Positions 38,043 through 49,059 of a DNA stretch of 64,000 bases are shown here, in pieces. A program made the translations under genes and the position numbers. The notes beneath the pieces were generated by a model. The model made no database searches. It was given only the letters and a program-made list of their open reading frames with translations, and was not told the origin of the DNA. Numbering within the stretch: the first letter of the stretch is position 1; each line of letters begins with the position of its first letter. Origin of the DNA: R-RK-3 sp963842775. Lineage in GTDB: Bacteria > Pseudomonadota > Alphaproteobacteria > Rhizobiales > Rhodomicrobiaceae. The DNA lies in assembly GCA_963842775.1 (NCBI GenBank), contig CAWJHQ010000002.1, positions 62,001-126,000 of the forward strand. Direction: 5' to 3'.

Positions 38043-39778
38043 GCTGCAACCTTTCCGCTGGCCTCGGATGCCTCGACCAGTTGGATAAAGGCGTCTTCCA
38101 GCGACGGGTCGGGGATGTCCTTGGTTGCGGCCCTCGATTTCAGTTCATCGGGCGAGCCCAGCGCGATGGTTTCGCCGCGATAGATCAGGGCGATGCGGTC
38201 GCAATATTCCGCCTCGTCCATGAAATGGGTGGTGACCAGAATGGCAAGCCCCTTGCCGACCAGGCCGTTAATATGCGTCCAGAATTCGCGGCGGGTGATC
38301 GGATCGACGCCGGAGGTGGGCTCGTCGAGGAACAGGGCGTCGGGTTCGTGCATCACCGCGCAGGCGAGGGCAAGCCGCTGTTTGAAACCAAGCGGCAGAT
38401 CTTTGGCATTCGAGTTCAGGTAGGGCTTAAGATCGAACGTATCGATCATTGCTGCGATCTTGTCGCGCTTGCGGGCGCCGCCGAGCCCGTAGACGCTGGC
38501 GAAGAATTCCAGATTTTGCCCGACGCTCAGATCGCCATAGAGCGAGAACTTCTGCGCCATATAGCCGAGGCGATTGCGTGCATCCGCCGCCGCCCGCCTC
38601 AGGTCAAAGCCCGCCACACGGCCTTCGCCACTCGTGGGCTTCAAAAGGCCGCACAGCATCTTGAACGTGGTCGACTTGCCAGCTCCATTCGGCCCGAGCA
38701 ATCCGAAAATTTCTCCCGGCGGAATACTGAAGGTCACATCGCGCGCCGCGGTGAACTCGCCGAATTTCTTTGTTAGCCCGCGCGCTTCGATGATCGGACC
38801 TCGGCTGGTCTTGGGCGCTACGCCTTCCGCCAATTCGGAATGTCCGCCGGGCGCTCCTCCCAGCGCGTCGATGAAGGCGTCCTCGAAGCGCGGCTCAGTA
38901 GGCGCGATGTCGACAGAGGCGAATTTGTCGCCCAAGCCGGCGCGCAATTCCTCCGCACCGCCGCCTAAGCCCTTGCGCGTGACGAGCCGCAGCGCATTGC
39001 CGTGGATGACGCCGTCAATAATTGCCGGGCTGTCCAATGCTGCGCTCAGCGCGGCGCGGCGTTCGCCCTCGACGCCGGTGACCAGGAAGACACGGCCCGC
39101 GACGCGCCCTGTCAGCTCGCTCGGCGCGCCTTGGAAAAGCAGCTTGCCCTCGTTCAGCAGCAGCACGCGGTCGCAGCGCTCGGCTTCGTCGAGATAAGCC
39201 GTGGACCAGATCACCGCGATACCCTCGCCCTTCAGCTCCTGCACCATGCTCCAAAGCTCGCGCCGCGAGATCGGATCGACGCCGACGCTCGGCTCGTCGA
39301 GCAGCAGAACGCGCGGCGTCTGGATCAGCGCGCAGGCAAGGCCGAGCTTCTGTTTCATGCCGCCGGAGAGCTTTCCGGCATATCGCGCGGTGAACGGCTC
39401 CAGGGCGGTAAAGCGCAGCAACCGGGCGAAGGTGGCGGGTCGCTCAGCAGGCGGCAGGCCGCGCAGATTGGCATAGAGATCGAGATTTTCCTGGACGGTC
39501 AGGTCTTCATAGAGGCCGAAACGCTGCGGCATGTAACCGATCAGGTTCTGCACGCCTTGCGGATTCTGTTTCGTATCGAAGCCCAGCACTTCGATACGGC
39601 CCTTGTCGGGAGCGAGAAGGCCGGTTATCAGCCGTATGAGCGTTGTTTTTCCCGCACCGTCCGGGCCGACCAGTCCGGTTACGAGCCCGCCGCGGACTTC
39701 GGCGGTAATGCCATCAAGCGCGGCCTGGCCCGCGAACCCTTTAGAAACGTCCGACAGAACGATGTGGGCGGAACTCAT
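38039..39778 (-). CDS. ABC exporter ATPase with two fused nucleotide-binding domains (YbhF-like)
   Basis: 579 residues from the ATG at 39778. NBD1: Walker A GPDGAGKTT, signature KLSGGMKQKLGLACAL, Walker B VLLLDEPSVGVDPISR. NBD2: Walker A GPNGAGKST, ALACAVMHEPDALFLDEPTS with GVDPITRREFW, but its signature region is DLPLGFKQRLALAC instead of LSGG. Energises the two permeases that follow. It starts 10 bp after the membrane fusion protein gene ends. Confidence 0.9.
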   Translation of the reverse strand: MSSAHIVLSDVSKGFAGQAALDGITAEVRGGLVTGLVGPDGAGKTTLIRLITGLLAPDKGRIEVLGFDTKQNPQGVQNLIGYMPQRFGLYEDLTVQENLDLYANLRGLPPAERPATFARLLRFTALEPFTARYAGKLSGGMKQKLGLACALIQTPRVLLLDEPSVGVDPISRRELWSMVQELKGEGIAVIWSTAYLDEAERCDRVLLLNEGKLLFQGAPSELTGRVAGRVFLVTGVEGERRAALSAALDSPAIIDGVIHGNALRLVTRKGLGGGAEELRAGLGDKFASVDIAPTEPRFEDAFIDALGGAPGGHSELAEGVAPKTSRGPIIEARGLTKKFGEFTAARDVTFSIPPGEIFGLLGPNGAGKSTTFKMLCGLLKPTSGEGRVAGFDLRRAAADARNRLGYMAQKFSLYGDLSVGQNLEFFASVYGLGGARKRDKIAAMIDTFDLKPYLNSNAKDLPLGFKQRLALACAVMHEPDALFLDEPTSGVDPITRREFWTHINGLVGKGLAILVTTHFMDEAEYCDRIALIYRGETIALGSPDELKSRAATKDIPDPSLEDAFIQLVEASEASGKVAA

Positions 39779-39788
39779 GCGGCGCCCC

Positions 39789-40802
39789 TCATTTGCCCGA
39801 CGCGACAGCGGGCGCGCCGCCACCAGACAGTCGTATCGTGACCGGCATGCCCTGGCGCAACGCCGCATCTGCGTTGGTCACGACGACCCGGAAGCGGTAG
39901 ACGAGGTCGGCGCGCAACTCCGGCGTCTCGACCGATTTCGGCGTGAATTCGGCAACCGGCGAGATGAACCCGACCTGCCCTTCGTAGGGCCCGCCGGGAT
40001 GGGTGTCGGTGAATACCTGAACGCGCGCGCCGGGGTGGATCAATCCGAGCTGCGGCTCGCCGACATAGGCGCGCACCCAGACCGGCTTTTGCAGCGACAA
40101 GGTGTAGACCGTTTCCCCCGAGCCCAGGATTGCGCCTGGCTCGGTGGCGCGTGTCAAAATGATACCATCCGCCGGGGCATGCAGCTTTGCGTCGCTAAGC
40201 GCGGTTTCGGCGATCTGCTTCTGCGCAACCGCCGCTTCATGCGCGGCGCGAGCGGCCGCGATTTCCTCCTTGCGCGGCCCCTCGACGATCAGCTTCAGCG
40301 CCTCCTCATTGGATTTGAGCTGGGCTTCCGCGCTGCGCAACTGCGCGGCGGCATCGTCATAGGCTTGCTTGGACGCAAAATCCTTCTTCGAAAGTTCCTG
40401 CTGCCGCTCAAATACCCCGCGGGCGTTCTCGCGCGCCGCCTCGCGCGCGGCGACGTCAGCCTTTGCCCGTTCGATCTCTGCGGGGCGGCTGCCGGCTTCG
40501 AGGCTGGCCAGATTGGCGGTCTGCTGGGCAACATTCGCCGTCTGCAGCGCCAAATCGTTTGTAAAGGGCTGCAAATCGAGGCTGGCGAGCAACTGGCCCG
40601 CCTTGACCGCGTCGCCCTCATCCACATGCATGGCCGCGACCCGTCCCGGCACCCGGAAGCCGAGCGCGACATCCCGGATGTCCACATTGCCGTAAAACAC
40701 CGCCTCGCCGCTGCTTGCCGACCAGTAGCGGGCGCGAACGAGCCAACCCGTGAGTGCGAGCACAATCACAATGACTGCAATGACCGCGATCCGCTTCCGC
40801 AT
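39789..40802 (-). CDS. HlyD-family membrane fusion protein (YbhG-like)
   Basis: 337 residues. An N-terminal anchor (IAVIAVIVIVLALTGWLV), a lipoyl half-motif (VALGFRVPGRVAAMHVDEGD), a long coiled hairpin (about 95-200), the second lipoyl half (KLHAPADGIILTRATEPGAI) and a beta-barrel region. Bridges the inner-membrane exporter to the outer membrane. First gene of the four-gene exporter operon, reading away from the TetR regulator; the palindromic operator lies 17 bp upstream of its ATG. Confidence 0.9.
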   Translation of the reverse strand: MRKRIAVIAVIVIVLALTGWLVRARYWSASSGEAVFYGNVDIRDVALGFRVPGRVAAMHVDEGDAVKAGQLLASLDLQPFTNDLALQTANVAQQTANLASLEAGSRPAEIERAKADVAAREAARENARGVFERQQELSKKDFASKQAYDDAAAQLRSAEAQLKSNEEALKLIVEGPRKEEIAAARAAHEAAVAQKQIAETALSDAKLHAPADGIILTRATEPGAILGSGETVYTLSLQKPVWVRAYVGEPQLGLIHPGARVQVFTDTHPGGPYEGQVGFISPVAEFTPKSVETPELRADLVYRFRVVVTNADAALRQGMPVTIRLSGGGAPAVASGK

Positions 40803-40818
40803 AACAAATGCCCTTGTC

Positions 40819-40840
40819 TATGACTGACCGGTCAGTCATA
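40819..40840. promoter_or_regulatory. Perfect 22-bp palindromic operator, TetR-type
   Basis: TATGACTGACC followed directly by its reverse complement GGTCAGTCATA. It sits between the exporter operon (start at 40802) and the divergent TetR-family gene (start at 40911). The GACTGACC/GGTCAGTC core resembles the operators of many TetR-family efflux regulators. Binding here would block both promoters. Confidence 0.8.
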
Positions 40841-40910
40841 ATTAGGAACTTGCACGGCTGTTTGTCAAGCGCACATCTGCCACAGGTCGTTTGCGATTCA
40901 GGAGATCGGG

Positions 40911-41549
40911 TTGAGCAATCCCGCCGCGCCGCCCAGCGGAAAAGAGCCGAAGAATGAGCGGGTTCGAGAGATACTCGCGGCCGCGCTGGAAGAGTTTTTC
41001 CAGCAGGGCTTCGCCGCCGCACGGCTGGATGCCATCGCCGAACGGGCCGGCATCGGCAAGGGCACGATCTATCTCTACTTCGACAGCAAGGAGACGCTGT
41101 TCGAAGAAGCGGTGCGCAGCGTCATCCTGCCTGTCATCGACCGGATCGAGACCGTCGCCCTGACGCCGCAGGGCAGCGCGGAGATGCTGCTGCGCGCGAT
41201 GATTACGACATTCTACCGGGACGTCGTGGCGACGGAGCGCCGCCGCCTGCTGCGCTTGCTGATCGCCGAAGGCTCGCGTTTTCCGCGCCTTGTGTCGTTC
41301 TATCACGCCGAAGTGCTGACACGCGGCATGGCTGCGATACGACACGTGCTGCGCTACGGCGTCGAGCGCGGAGAATTCGCTCCGACGGCGGCGGTCGATT
41401 ACCCGCAAACGATCGTCGGCCCGGCGATAGTGGGCGCGATATGGAAGCTGCTTTTCGACGATATCGAGCCGATCGACCTGGAGAGACTTTGCGACGCCCA
41501 TCTTGACATCGTTCTGCGAGGGCTCCTCTCTCGGGCCGCAAACGCCTAA
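40911..41549 (+). CDS. TetR-family regulator of the adjacent ABC exporter
   Basis: 212 residues from a TTG start preceded by GGAGA. The N-terminal helix-turn-helix is ILAAALEEFFQQGFAAARLD then AIAERAGIGKGTIYLYFDSK, followed by an all-helical ligand domain of the usual length, ending LLSRAANA. The layout (TetR divergent from HlyD-ABC-ABC2-ABC2) matches CecR/YbiH with YbhGFSR in enterobacteria. It probably represses the exporter until a toxic ligand binds. Confidence 0.88.
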   Translation: MSNPAAPPSGKEPKNERVREILAAALEEFFQQGFAAARLDAIAERAGIGKGTIYLYFDSKETLFEEAVRSVILPVIDRIETVALTPQGSAEMLLRAMITTFYRDVVATERRRLLRLLIAEGSRFPRLVSFYHAEVLTRGMAAIRHVLRYGVERGEFAPTAAVDYPQTIVGPAIVGAIWKLLFDDIEPIDLERLCDAHLDIVLRGLLSRAANA

Positions 41550-41613
41550 CGAAATTTTAGCGCCGCCAGCAGAAACTCATCCCCCAAGATTTGTTTCTGT
41601 CCAAGGCGTCCGC

Positions 41614-44600
41614 ATGTCGAGTAAAAATCGGGGCGAATATGACATGGCCGCCCTGGTGCAGGAGGCCATAGAATGCCTGCCGCACGGCTTTTCCATCATG
41701 GACGGCGATTTGCGCCCGATCCTTGCCAATCGCATGGCGCGTAAGGCATTCGGAACATATTTTTCCATTTTGGAACAGGGCAGGCCATTTGCCGATGCCC
41801 ATTTTGGGTCGGTAAGGCAATCCATGCCTCATCTGTCCGACGCCGAATGCAGGCAAATCGCCGATCGGATCGGGCAACATGTCGCCAGCGGCACGGCCCT
41901 GCATCTGAAAGCGGACGACGGACGTGTGTTCAACGCTATTTACCGGGTGATGAGCGGCAACCGCTATGTCGCTGTCTATGTCGATATTACGCAGATAAAA
42001 CAACGCGAGAGGGAGTTGAAGGCGCTGAAGCGCGAGGCCGAAGCGGCCAATCAAGCGAAATCGGCTTTTCTGGCCAATATGAGCCATGAAATCCGCACCC
42101 CTCTCAACGGTGTTCTCGGTATGGCGCAAGTGCTCGCACTGGGCGACCTTAGCCGCGAATATCGTGAGCAGGTGGAGGTGATCCTCGAATCCGGTAAGAC
42201 GCTTCGGGCGCTTATGGACGATGTGCTCGACCTTTCCAAGATCGAGGCCGGCCGCATGGAACTGGCGCCCGCCGACAAGAACCTGCTTCACGTTCTGAAG
42301 CGGCAGCACGACCTCTGGCTGCCTCGCGCGGCGGAAAAAGGTATCGATCTTCGCCTGCACGTGGCCGAAGACGTACCCGCCGACTTGCACTTCGACGCAA
42401 TTCGCTTCGGCCAATGTCTCTCCAACCTGATATCCAACGCGATCAAATTCACCGAACGCGGCCATGTCGTCATCGATGTGTCGGCCTGCCACCTGCCGGA
42501 CGGCATCGAAATTTCAGCAGCCGTCACCGATACCGGCATCGGCATGAGCGCGGAGACGGCTGCGCGGCTGTTCGCGCCCTTTACCCAGGCGGACAGTTCG
42601 ATTTCGCGGCGCTTCGGCGGCACGGGACTGGGCCTCGTGATCACGCGGAAGCTGGCGCAATTGATGGGCGGCGATGTTGTCCTGCAAAGCGTCGAGGCTG
42701 AGGGCTCGAGCTTCACCCTCACGCTGCTTGCCCAGCCGGCGCGTGAGCCCGTCAAGCAAGTGGCGGAAGCGGACACAAGCCTCGCCGAAGCGGCGGCCTC
42801 GCCGGTTACTGGGGGAATGCGCATTCTTCTGGTGGACGACCACCCGCTCAACCGGCGCGTGGGCCGGCTGTTCTTGGAACCGCAAGGCTATCATATTACC
42901 GAGGCCGAGAATGGCCAGCAGGCGCTCGACAAGCTGGCAAACGCCGAATTCGACCTCATTCTGCTCGACATTCACATGCCGGTCCTCGACGGCATCGAGA
43001 CACTGAAACGCCTGCGTGCCTCAGGAGCAGCCGTGGGCCAGATTGCCGGTCATCGCCCTCACCGCCGACGCCATGAGCGGAGACCGCGAGCGCTATCTCG
43101 CGGAGGGCATGAATGGTTATCTGTCGAAGCCCATTGAGCAGCGGGAATTACTGTCGGAAATAACGCGGCTGCTCGGACGCGGCGCCGGCGCGGAACTCAG
43201 CGATGCTCCAGCGCTGCCGACGACCAGCAAAGACGCCACCACCGCCTTGGAACCGGCTAACACGGTCACGTCCGACGCGGATCTCAGCGCACTTCTCGCG
43301 GCAATGGAAGGCGAAATCGATCCCCTGAAACCTGACCAGTTGCCGATGAGCGCCGGCACGACGGAAATGGACGAGCCTGAAGCGCCCGATCCGCCGTCAA
43401 ATTCGTTAGGGAACGAATATGATATGGCGACCCTTGCGCAGGAAGCTATCGATTGCCTGCCGGACGGTTTCGCCATCCTCGACAGCGAGCTTCTGCCGAT
43501 CATGACCAATCAGGTCACGCGCGAATCCTTCAAGGCTTTTCATGAGGCGATTGCCGGGGGGCTCAGCTACCGTGAGGCGTCCTTCGCGTCGAGGAAGATC
43601 GCCAGCCCCCACGCTTCGGACGAAGAACGCTGGCGGGAAGTCGACACAATCCAGGCGCGGCTCCTGTCCGGTGAGTCCGTTGAACTCAAGACCACGCCCG
43701 GCCGAACATTCTCTCTGATGATCCGGCCCATGAGCCACAGGAGATATGTCGCGGTTTCGGTCGACATCACCGGCCATGCTGCGCGAGAACAGGAGCTGGA
43801 GCGGTCGCGGCATCAGGCGGAAGCGGCCAATCACGCAAAATCGGCATTTCTGGCCAATATGAGCCATGAGATCAGGACGCCGCTGAACGGCATTCTTGGT
43901 ATGGCGCAAGTGCTGGTGCAAGGTCGCATCACGGCTGCGCAACGCGAACAGGCCGAGCTCATCCTCACATCCGGGAAGGCGCTCAAGACCATTCTTGATG
44001 ACGTTCTGGATTTGTCGAAGATCGAGGCTGGCCGCATGGAGCTCGCGCTGGCCGACCAAAATTTGCATGACGTGCTGCGACGGCTGGTGTGGCTGTGGCA
44101 GGCCGATGCGGAGGAAAAGGGCATCGGCCTGCGGCTCGATATCGACGAAACGGTTTCCGCCCAACATCGTTTCGACGCGGTTCGTCTCGGCCAGTGTGTT
44201 TCCAATTTGCTCTCCAATGCCGTCAAATTCACCGAACGCGGCAAAATTACCATCCGCGTCTCCGGCGAGTCCTACCCGCATGGTACGGCGGTCTCAATCG
44301 CGATTGCCGATAGCGGCATCGGCATGAACGAGGAAACCGTGCGCAAGCTATTTGAGCCGTTTTCGCAAGGGGAGGAATTGATCGCGCGGCGCTTTGGGGG
44401 TACCGGGCTCGGCTTGGCCATCACACGCAAGCTCGCCGGACTTATGGGCGGCGATGTCACGGTGGCCAGCAAACCGGGCAGCGGTTCGACCTTTACGCTG
44501 ACATTTATCGCCCGTCCGCTTCAGGGTGAGACGGGCATTCGGGCCCCGGCGAACCGGCCCAAAGCGCAACTACCCTTTCCAGCGCATATAAGCCGTCGCC

Positions 44601-45025
44601 CCAGACATGTTCTCCTGGTCGACGACAACGCATTGAACAGGCGTGTCGGCAATCTGTTCCTGAAGCCGGAGGGCTACAGGATCACCGAGGCCGAAAATGG
44701 GATGGAGGCCCTGGCGCGGCTGGCGGAGGACCGGTTCGACATTGTCCTGCTCGACATTCACATGCCGGTTCTCGACGGCCTAGCGACGCTGAAACGCATC
44801 CGAGCATCCGATAAGCCTTGGAGGAATGTCCCGATTATCGCTCTGACCGCGGACGCGATGAGCGGAGACCGTGAGCGCTATCTGGCCGAAGGTATGAACG
44901 GCTATATTTCCAAGCCGATCGAACAGCGCGATCTGCTGGCTGAAATCGCCCGTCTCCTGGGCACGGAGCGGTCAGAGTTGTCTCGGGGAGACGACGTCAT
45001 TGCAGAGGTTCAGGGCGCGCAATAG
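41614..45025 (+). CDS. Tandem-fused double hybrid histidine kinase (one frameshift)
   Basis: 1136 residues after removing one G at 43024-43025 (restoring ASEQPWARLPVIALTADAMS). Two complete, closely similar units in one chain. Unit 1: PAS-like EYDMAALVQEAIECLPHGFS, HisKA FLANMSHEIRTPLNGVLGMA, HATPase NLISNAIKF, DTGIGM, RRFGGTGLGLVITRKL, receiver MRILLVDDHPLNRRVG with acceptor Asp in LILLDIHMPVLDG. A Pro/Glu/Thr-rich linker of about 85 residues follows. Unit 2 repeats the order (EYDMATLAQEAIDCLPDGFA; NMSHEIRTPLNGILGMA; RHVLLVDDNALNRRVG; IVLLDIHMPVLDG). No membrane segments, so probably cytoplasmic. If the frameshift is real, there would instead be two proteins, the second beginning inside the first receiver. 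Confidence 0.82.
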
Positions 45026-45080
45026 CCTGGTCACGTTAGGTCGCCGCGCCTTTCGAGACCCCGCGAAAGCCCACGACCAT

Positions 45081-47079
45081 TCATATATCCAGATCATGGG
45101 CGAATTCAGCACGCTCCTGGATGAAGCGGAAGCGCCCCTCCGGCTTGTTGCCCATAAGCTGTTCCACAATGTCCGCCGTGATGCCGCCTTCGTCCCCGAT
45201 TTCCACCTTCAGAAGCGTTCGCTTCTTCGGGTCCATCGTCGTCTCCTTGAGCTGTGCAGGCATCATTTCGCCGAGGCCTTTGAAGCGGGATATCTCGACC
45301 TTGCCGCGCCCGCTGAAGGTCGTGCGCATCAGCTCGTCCTTATGCGCATCGTTACGGGCGTAGGCTGTCTTGCCACCCTGGCTGAGCTTATAGAGCGGCG
45401 GCACTGCGAGATAGAGATGGCCGCCCTCGATCAGCTCGCGCATCTGCGTATAGAAGAAGGTGATCAGCAGCGAGGCGATATGCGCGCCGTCGACATCGGC
45501 GTCGGTCATGATCACGACCTTCTCGTAGCGGAGATCGGCCTCGCGATAGCTCTTGCCGGTGCCGCAGCCGAGCGCCAGCACCAGATCGGCGATGAGCTGG
45601 TTCTGCGACAGCTTCATCGACGAGGCGTTGGCGACGTTCAGGATTTTGCCGCGCAAGGGCAGGATGGCCTGGTTCTTGCGGTCGCGCGCCTGCTTGGCGG
45701 AGCCACCCGCCGAGTTGCCCTCGACGATAAAGATTTCAGTGCCGTCCGCCGCGTCCAGGGAGCAGTCCGAGAGCTTGCCGGGAAGGCGCAGCTTGCGGGT
45801 GGCGGTCTTGCGGTTGACCTCCTTCTCGCGCTTGCGGCGCAGGCGTTCCTCGGCGCGGTTGATCACCCAGTCGAGCAGGCGGCTGGCATGCACGGGGCTG
45901 GCGGTCAGCCAATGGTCGAACTCATCGCGCAGCGCCATCTCGACGATGCGGGTGGCTTCCTGCGAGGACAGCTTGTCCTTGGTCTGGCCCTGAAATTCCG
46001 GCTCGCGGATGAAGACCGACAGCATGGTGGCGGCAGATTGGAGCACGTCCTCCGCCGTGATCTGCGCAGCCTTCTTATTGTTGGTCAGCTCGCCATAGCC
46101 CTTGAGCCCGCGCGTCAGCGCCGCGCGCAGACCGGCTTCGTGCGTTCCGCCGTCCGGTGTCGGTACAGTGTTGCAATAGGAGCTGAGGAAGCCATCATCG
46201 TCGGCGAGCCAAGCCACCGCCCATTCGACCGAGCCGTGACCGCCCTCGCGCTCTGATCTTGCCGGCGAACACGTCCTTGGTCACCATCTCGGCGCCATTG
46301 ATGCGCGCCGAGAGGAAGTCTTTCAAGCCGCCTGGGAAGTGGAACACCGCCTTTTCCGGCGTGTCGTCGCCGCCTTTCAGCAGCTCCGGGGCGCAGGACC
46401 AGCGGATTTCGACGCCGCCAAACAGATAGGCCTTGGCGCGCGCCATGCGGAAAATACGGTTCGGCTTGAAGGCGACGCCCTCGCCGAAGATCTGCGCGTC
46501 GGGCCGGAAGCGGATTTTCGTGCCGCGCCGGTTCATTGTCTGGCCCAGATCTTCAAGCTTGCCCTGCGAATGGCCGCGCGAAAACCTCTGCCGGTAAAGC
46601 CGTTGGCCCCGCGCCACCTCAACTTCCAGCAACTCCGACAGCGCGTTCACCACCGAAATGCCGACGCCGTGCAGGCCGCCCGAAGTGGAATAGACGTTGG
46701 AATTGAATTTTCCGCCCGAATGCAGCGTCGTCATGATGACTTCGAGCGCGGATTTGTTCCGGAATTTCGGGTGCGGATCGATAGGGATGCCGCGCCCATT
46801 GTCGATCACGGTGACGAAACCGTCGGCTTCCATCGAAACGTCGATCCAGGAGGCGTGGCCTGCCACGGCCTCGTCCATGGAATTGTCGATCACCTCGGCA
46901 AAAAGGTGATGCAGCGCCTTCTCGTCGGTGCCGCCAATATACATGCCCGGACGCCGCCGAACCGGCTCCAACCCCTCCAGCACCTCGATATTGGCGGCGG
47001 TATAGGCCTTTTCTGCCGCCGCCTGCCGGGAGGCCCCGCTGTCGGTGAGCTTGGCGAACATGTCTCTGGGTGATGCCAT
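45081..47079 (-). CDS. parE: DNA topoisomerase IV subunit B (one frameshift)
   Basis: 665 residues after removing one extra base near 46253. GHKL ATPase: GLEPVRRRPGMYIGGTDEKA, VIDNSMDEAVAG, VIDNGRGIP, YSTSGGLHGVGISVVNALSE. TOPRIM domain: EIFIVEGNSAGGSAKQARDR, LPLRGKILNVANAS, IMTDADVDGAHIASLL. C-terminal FKGLGEMMPAQLKETTMDP. The lack of a long insert between the TOPRIM blocks and the residues QARDRKNQ fit ParE rather than GyrB. It relaxes and decatenates DNA with ParC. The ATG at 47079 has GAGGA seven bases upstream; the ATG at 47100 is the alternative. As an essential gene, its break is almost surely a sequencing error. Confidence 0.92.
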
Positions 47080-47240
47080 ATGGGAATCCTCGTCAGCCAT
47101 GGCCGGACGCTTCATACAAACGCGTTTCGCGGAAAATACACTGAGTTCGACGCGTAAGGTGCTCGTCGCGCCGCGCTTTGGCAAGCACTCACGCTTACGC
47201 ATGTGGAATACGGCTTACCGGCGCCTTAACGGCGATGTGC

Positions 47241-48201
47241 TCAGCGAGCCACATTGCCGGCAACCGTCAGATTAAGATAGATCTCGGCGCTTTCCCGCGC
47301 CAGATCGCGGACCGACAAGTTTTTCGCCGTCAAAGGCGCGGATCGCGCCGTTTTTGGCGCCGTGAATGAGGTTGAGGGACGCGAAGACGTCGTCGCCGGA
47401 AGCGGTCACGCCGATGCCGACACGGCAATTTTCCAGGAGATTACCCTGCGCCACGACCCGCCCATTGCCGTCGCCGCGGCCAAGCTTGAGGCCGAACTCC
47501 TTCGCGTCCTTGACGATGTTGCCGCTGATAAGAGCAGTTCCATCCGTGGCCACTGCGGTTCCGCATCTGTCGAATTGGTTTTGCGCGACGATCGCACTGC
47601 GGCTCGACGAGGATGAGATACCTCTCCCGCAGTCGGAGAAGTGACACCCCGAAATTGTCAGATTCGAGCGCACGGCGGCTATTGCATCGGCAGAGTAATG
47701 CTGGAAGTAAGAGGCTTCCAACGTTCCAGAGCATCCGTCAAACTGCAAAGCCGTTTTGCCGCCGCCATTGAAATGACAATTCGCAATTCGTACGGGCGAC
47801 CCTCCCGGCGCAACAATTTGAACGGCTGAGCTCTTGGATTGAAAACTCAAGCCGAACAAAACGAACAGTCCCAACGTATCGTTACCCGGACGGGTTGTAA
47901 CCTCGCCGACGTTTAACAAAGTTTGCCCTGGAACGCCGATCACGGAACACCAGTTCGGCAGGATCAGCTTTGTCGCGCGGTATTCTCCGCCAGGTAAGAC
48001 GATTGGCTGTCCGGCGCGCGACAATTCATCGATCGCCTTCTGAAGGGCTTCCGTTTGGTCCTTCTCGGGGTTCGGCACGACGCCGAAATCCAAGACGCTA
48101 CGCGCCGGCCCCGTTGCCGTTGCCGCATACGCCGTGCTCGCCAAGCCGCCGCCCGCAAGCGCACTGCCCGCCAACAGAAAATGACGCCGGTCCACGCTCA
48201 T
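47241..48201 (-). CDS. TAT-exported parallel beta-helix repeat protein (TIGR03808-like, one frameshift)
   Basis: 319 residues after removing one base from the TTTTT at 47320-47324; the corrected tail reads NLSVRDLARESAEIYLNLTV then AGNVAR. The N-terminus MSVDRRHFLLAGSALAGGG carries the twin-arginine motif. A short pectate-lyase-like start (VLDFGVVPNPEKDQTEALQK) is followed by right-handed beta-helix rungs (IRAFDGE, ITSGNIV-like NQFDRC, ISGNIVKDA). Homologues in Rhizobiales are secreted proteins of unknown function. Located downstream of parE's start, separate from it. Confidence 0.8.
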
Positions 48202-48231
48202 CGCCTCGTCCCAATCCAGCCCAAGCCGGTC

Positions 48232-48913
48232 TTAACCGATTTGCCGGGCCGTGCCTAGACCGCGCCGCCTTGCGGCCATCGCAAAGGGAATCATCGACCT
48301 GACGATGATTTCCGCGCCCGCTTTCAGCTCACGCCACGCACGGGCCGCTTCGCCAAAAGCGCCGTTACCGGATTCTGCGGGCAGGGCGGGAATATGAATG
48401 AACCCGACCAGCGGGGCCGGTTTCCTGTCGCGGATATGGATGCAATGTCTCGTAGAGCACCGCATTGCAGAGATAGCGCCCGGCATCCGCCGAAAGCACA
48501 GCGGGCAGTCCGAGGAGCCGCAAACGCTGGACCAGCAGCGACGCGGGCACGGTCGTCTTCAGCATTGGCGGAGCGCTTCGCCTGACTGTGCGCCCGACGG
48601 GCGCCAGCCCGGCGTGATCAAGAAAGGGCGAAGCCAGATTGCGGGCTTGCGTCTCGACCTCGAACCCGGTGCATCGCCGCGATACGCCGAAATGAAGGAT
48701 GACATGGGGATCGAACCGCTCGACGAGGTGGCGCGCCTCAATGGCGGCGTGGCGCCAGTCGGTCGGCAGGGTGGCGGAAAAAATCGTCGCGCGCGGCACG
48801 GAACGGGTCTGGTTCTCCGCCAGATGTTCGACAAGCGAGGAAGAAGCGTTGAACGGTACGCCGGGGAACGGCCCGAAACCCGTGACGAGAATGCGAATGC
48901 CAGGCCAGTTCAT
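48232..48913 (-). CDS. pcp: Pyroglutamyl-peptidase I, peptidase C15 (one frameshift)
   Basis: 226 residues after removing one base near 48438. The fold start ILVTGFGPFPGVPFNASSSL and HVILHFGVSRRCTGFEVETQ fit the C15 family; the catalytic Cys is in AGRYLCNAVLYETL and the catalytic His in GFIHIPALPAESG, which is recovered only in the corrected frame. Removes N-terminal pyroglutamate from peptides. It is not near the 5-oxoprolinase-like genes at 10354-14231, so no direct link is implied. The uncorrected frame ends at 48365 without the His. Confidence 0.85.
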
Positions 48914-49059
48914 GCATGCCCTTCTGCGGAAGGCACTTCACGCCAAATCAGAGCCGTTAAGCATAACGGCCCTTCGTCGTTCTAAATTGCTTGGACCAAT
49001 TATAGATGCAAGAGCAATCTATCCTTCAATTCGGTCACAACTTCGCCAGAGGTTTTCAG

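Noticed and set aside
45081..47079. Reading the broken parE, ispE and fbiC genes as true pseudogenes.
   Set aside because: parE and ispE are essential, the breaks are single-base insertions in short runs, and motifs continue in the next frame; error is the simpler reading.
48232..48913. A functional link between pyroglutamyl peptidase and the oxoprolinase-like HyuA/HyuB pair.
   Set aside because: They are 34 kb apart, in unrelated operons, and the hydantoinase family has many other substrates.
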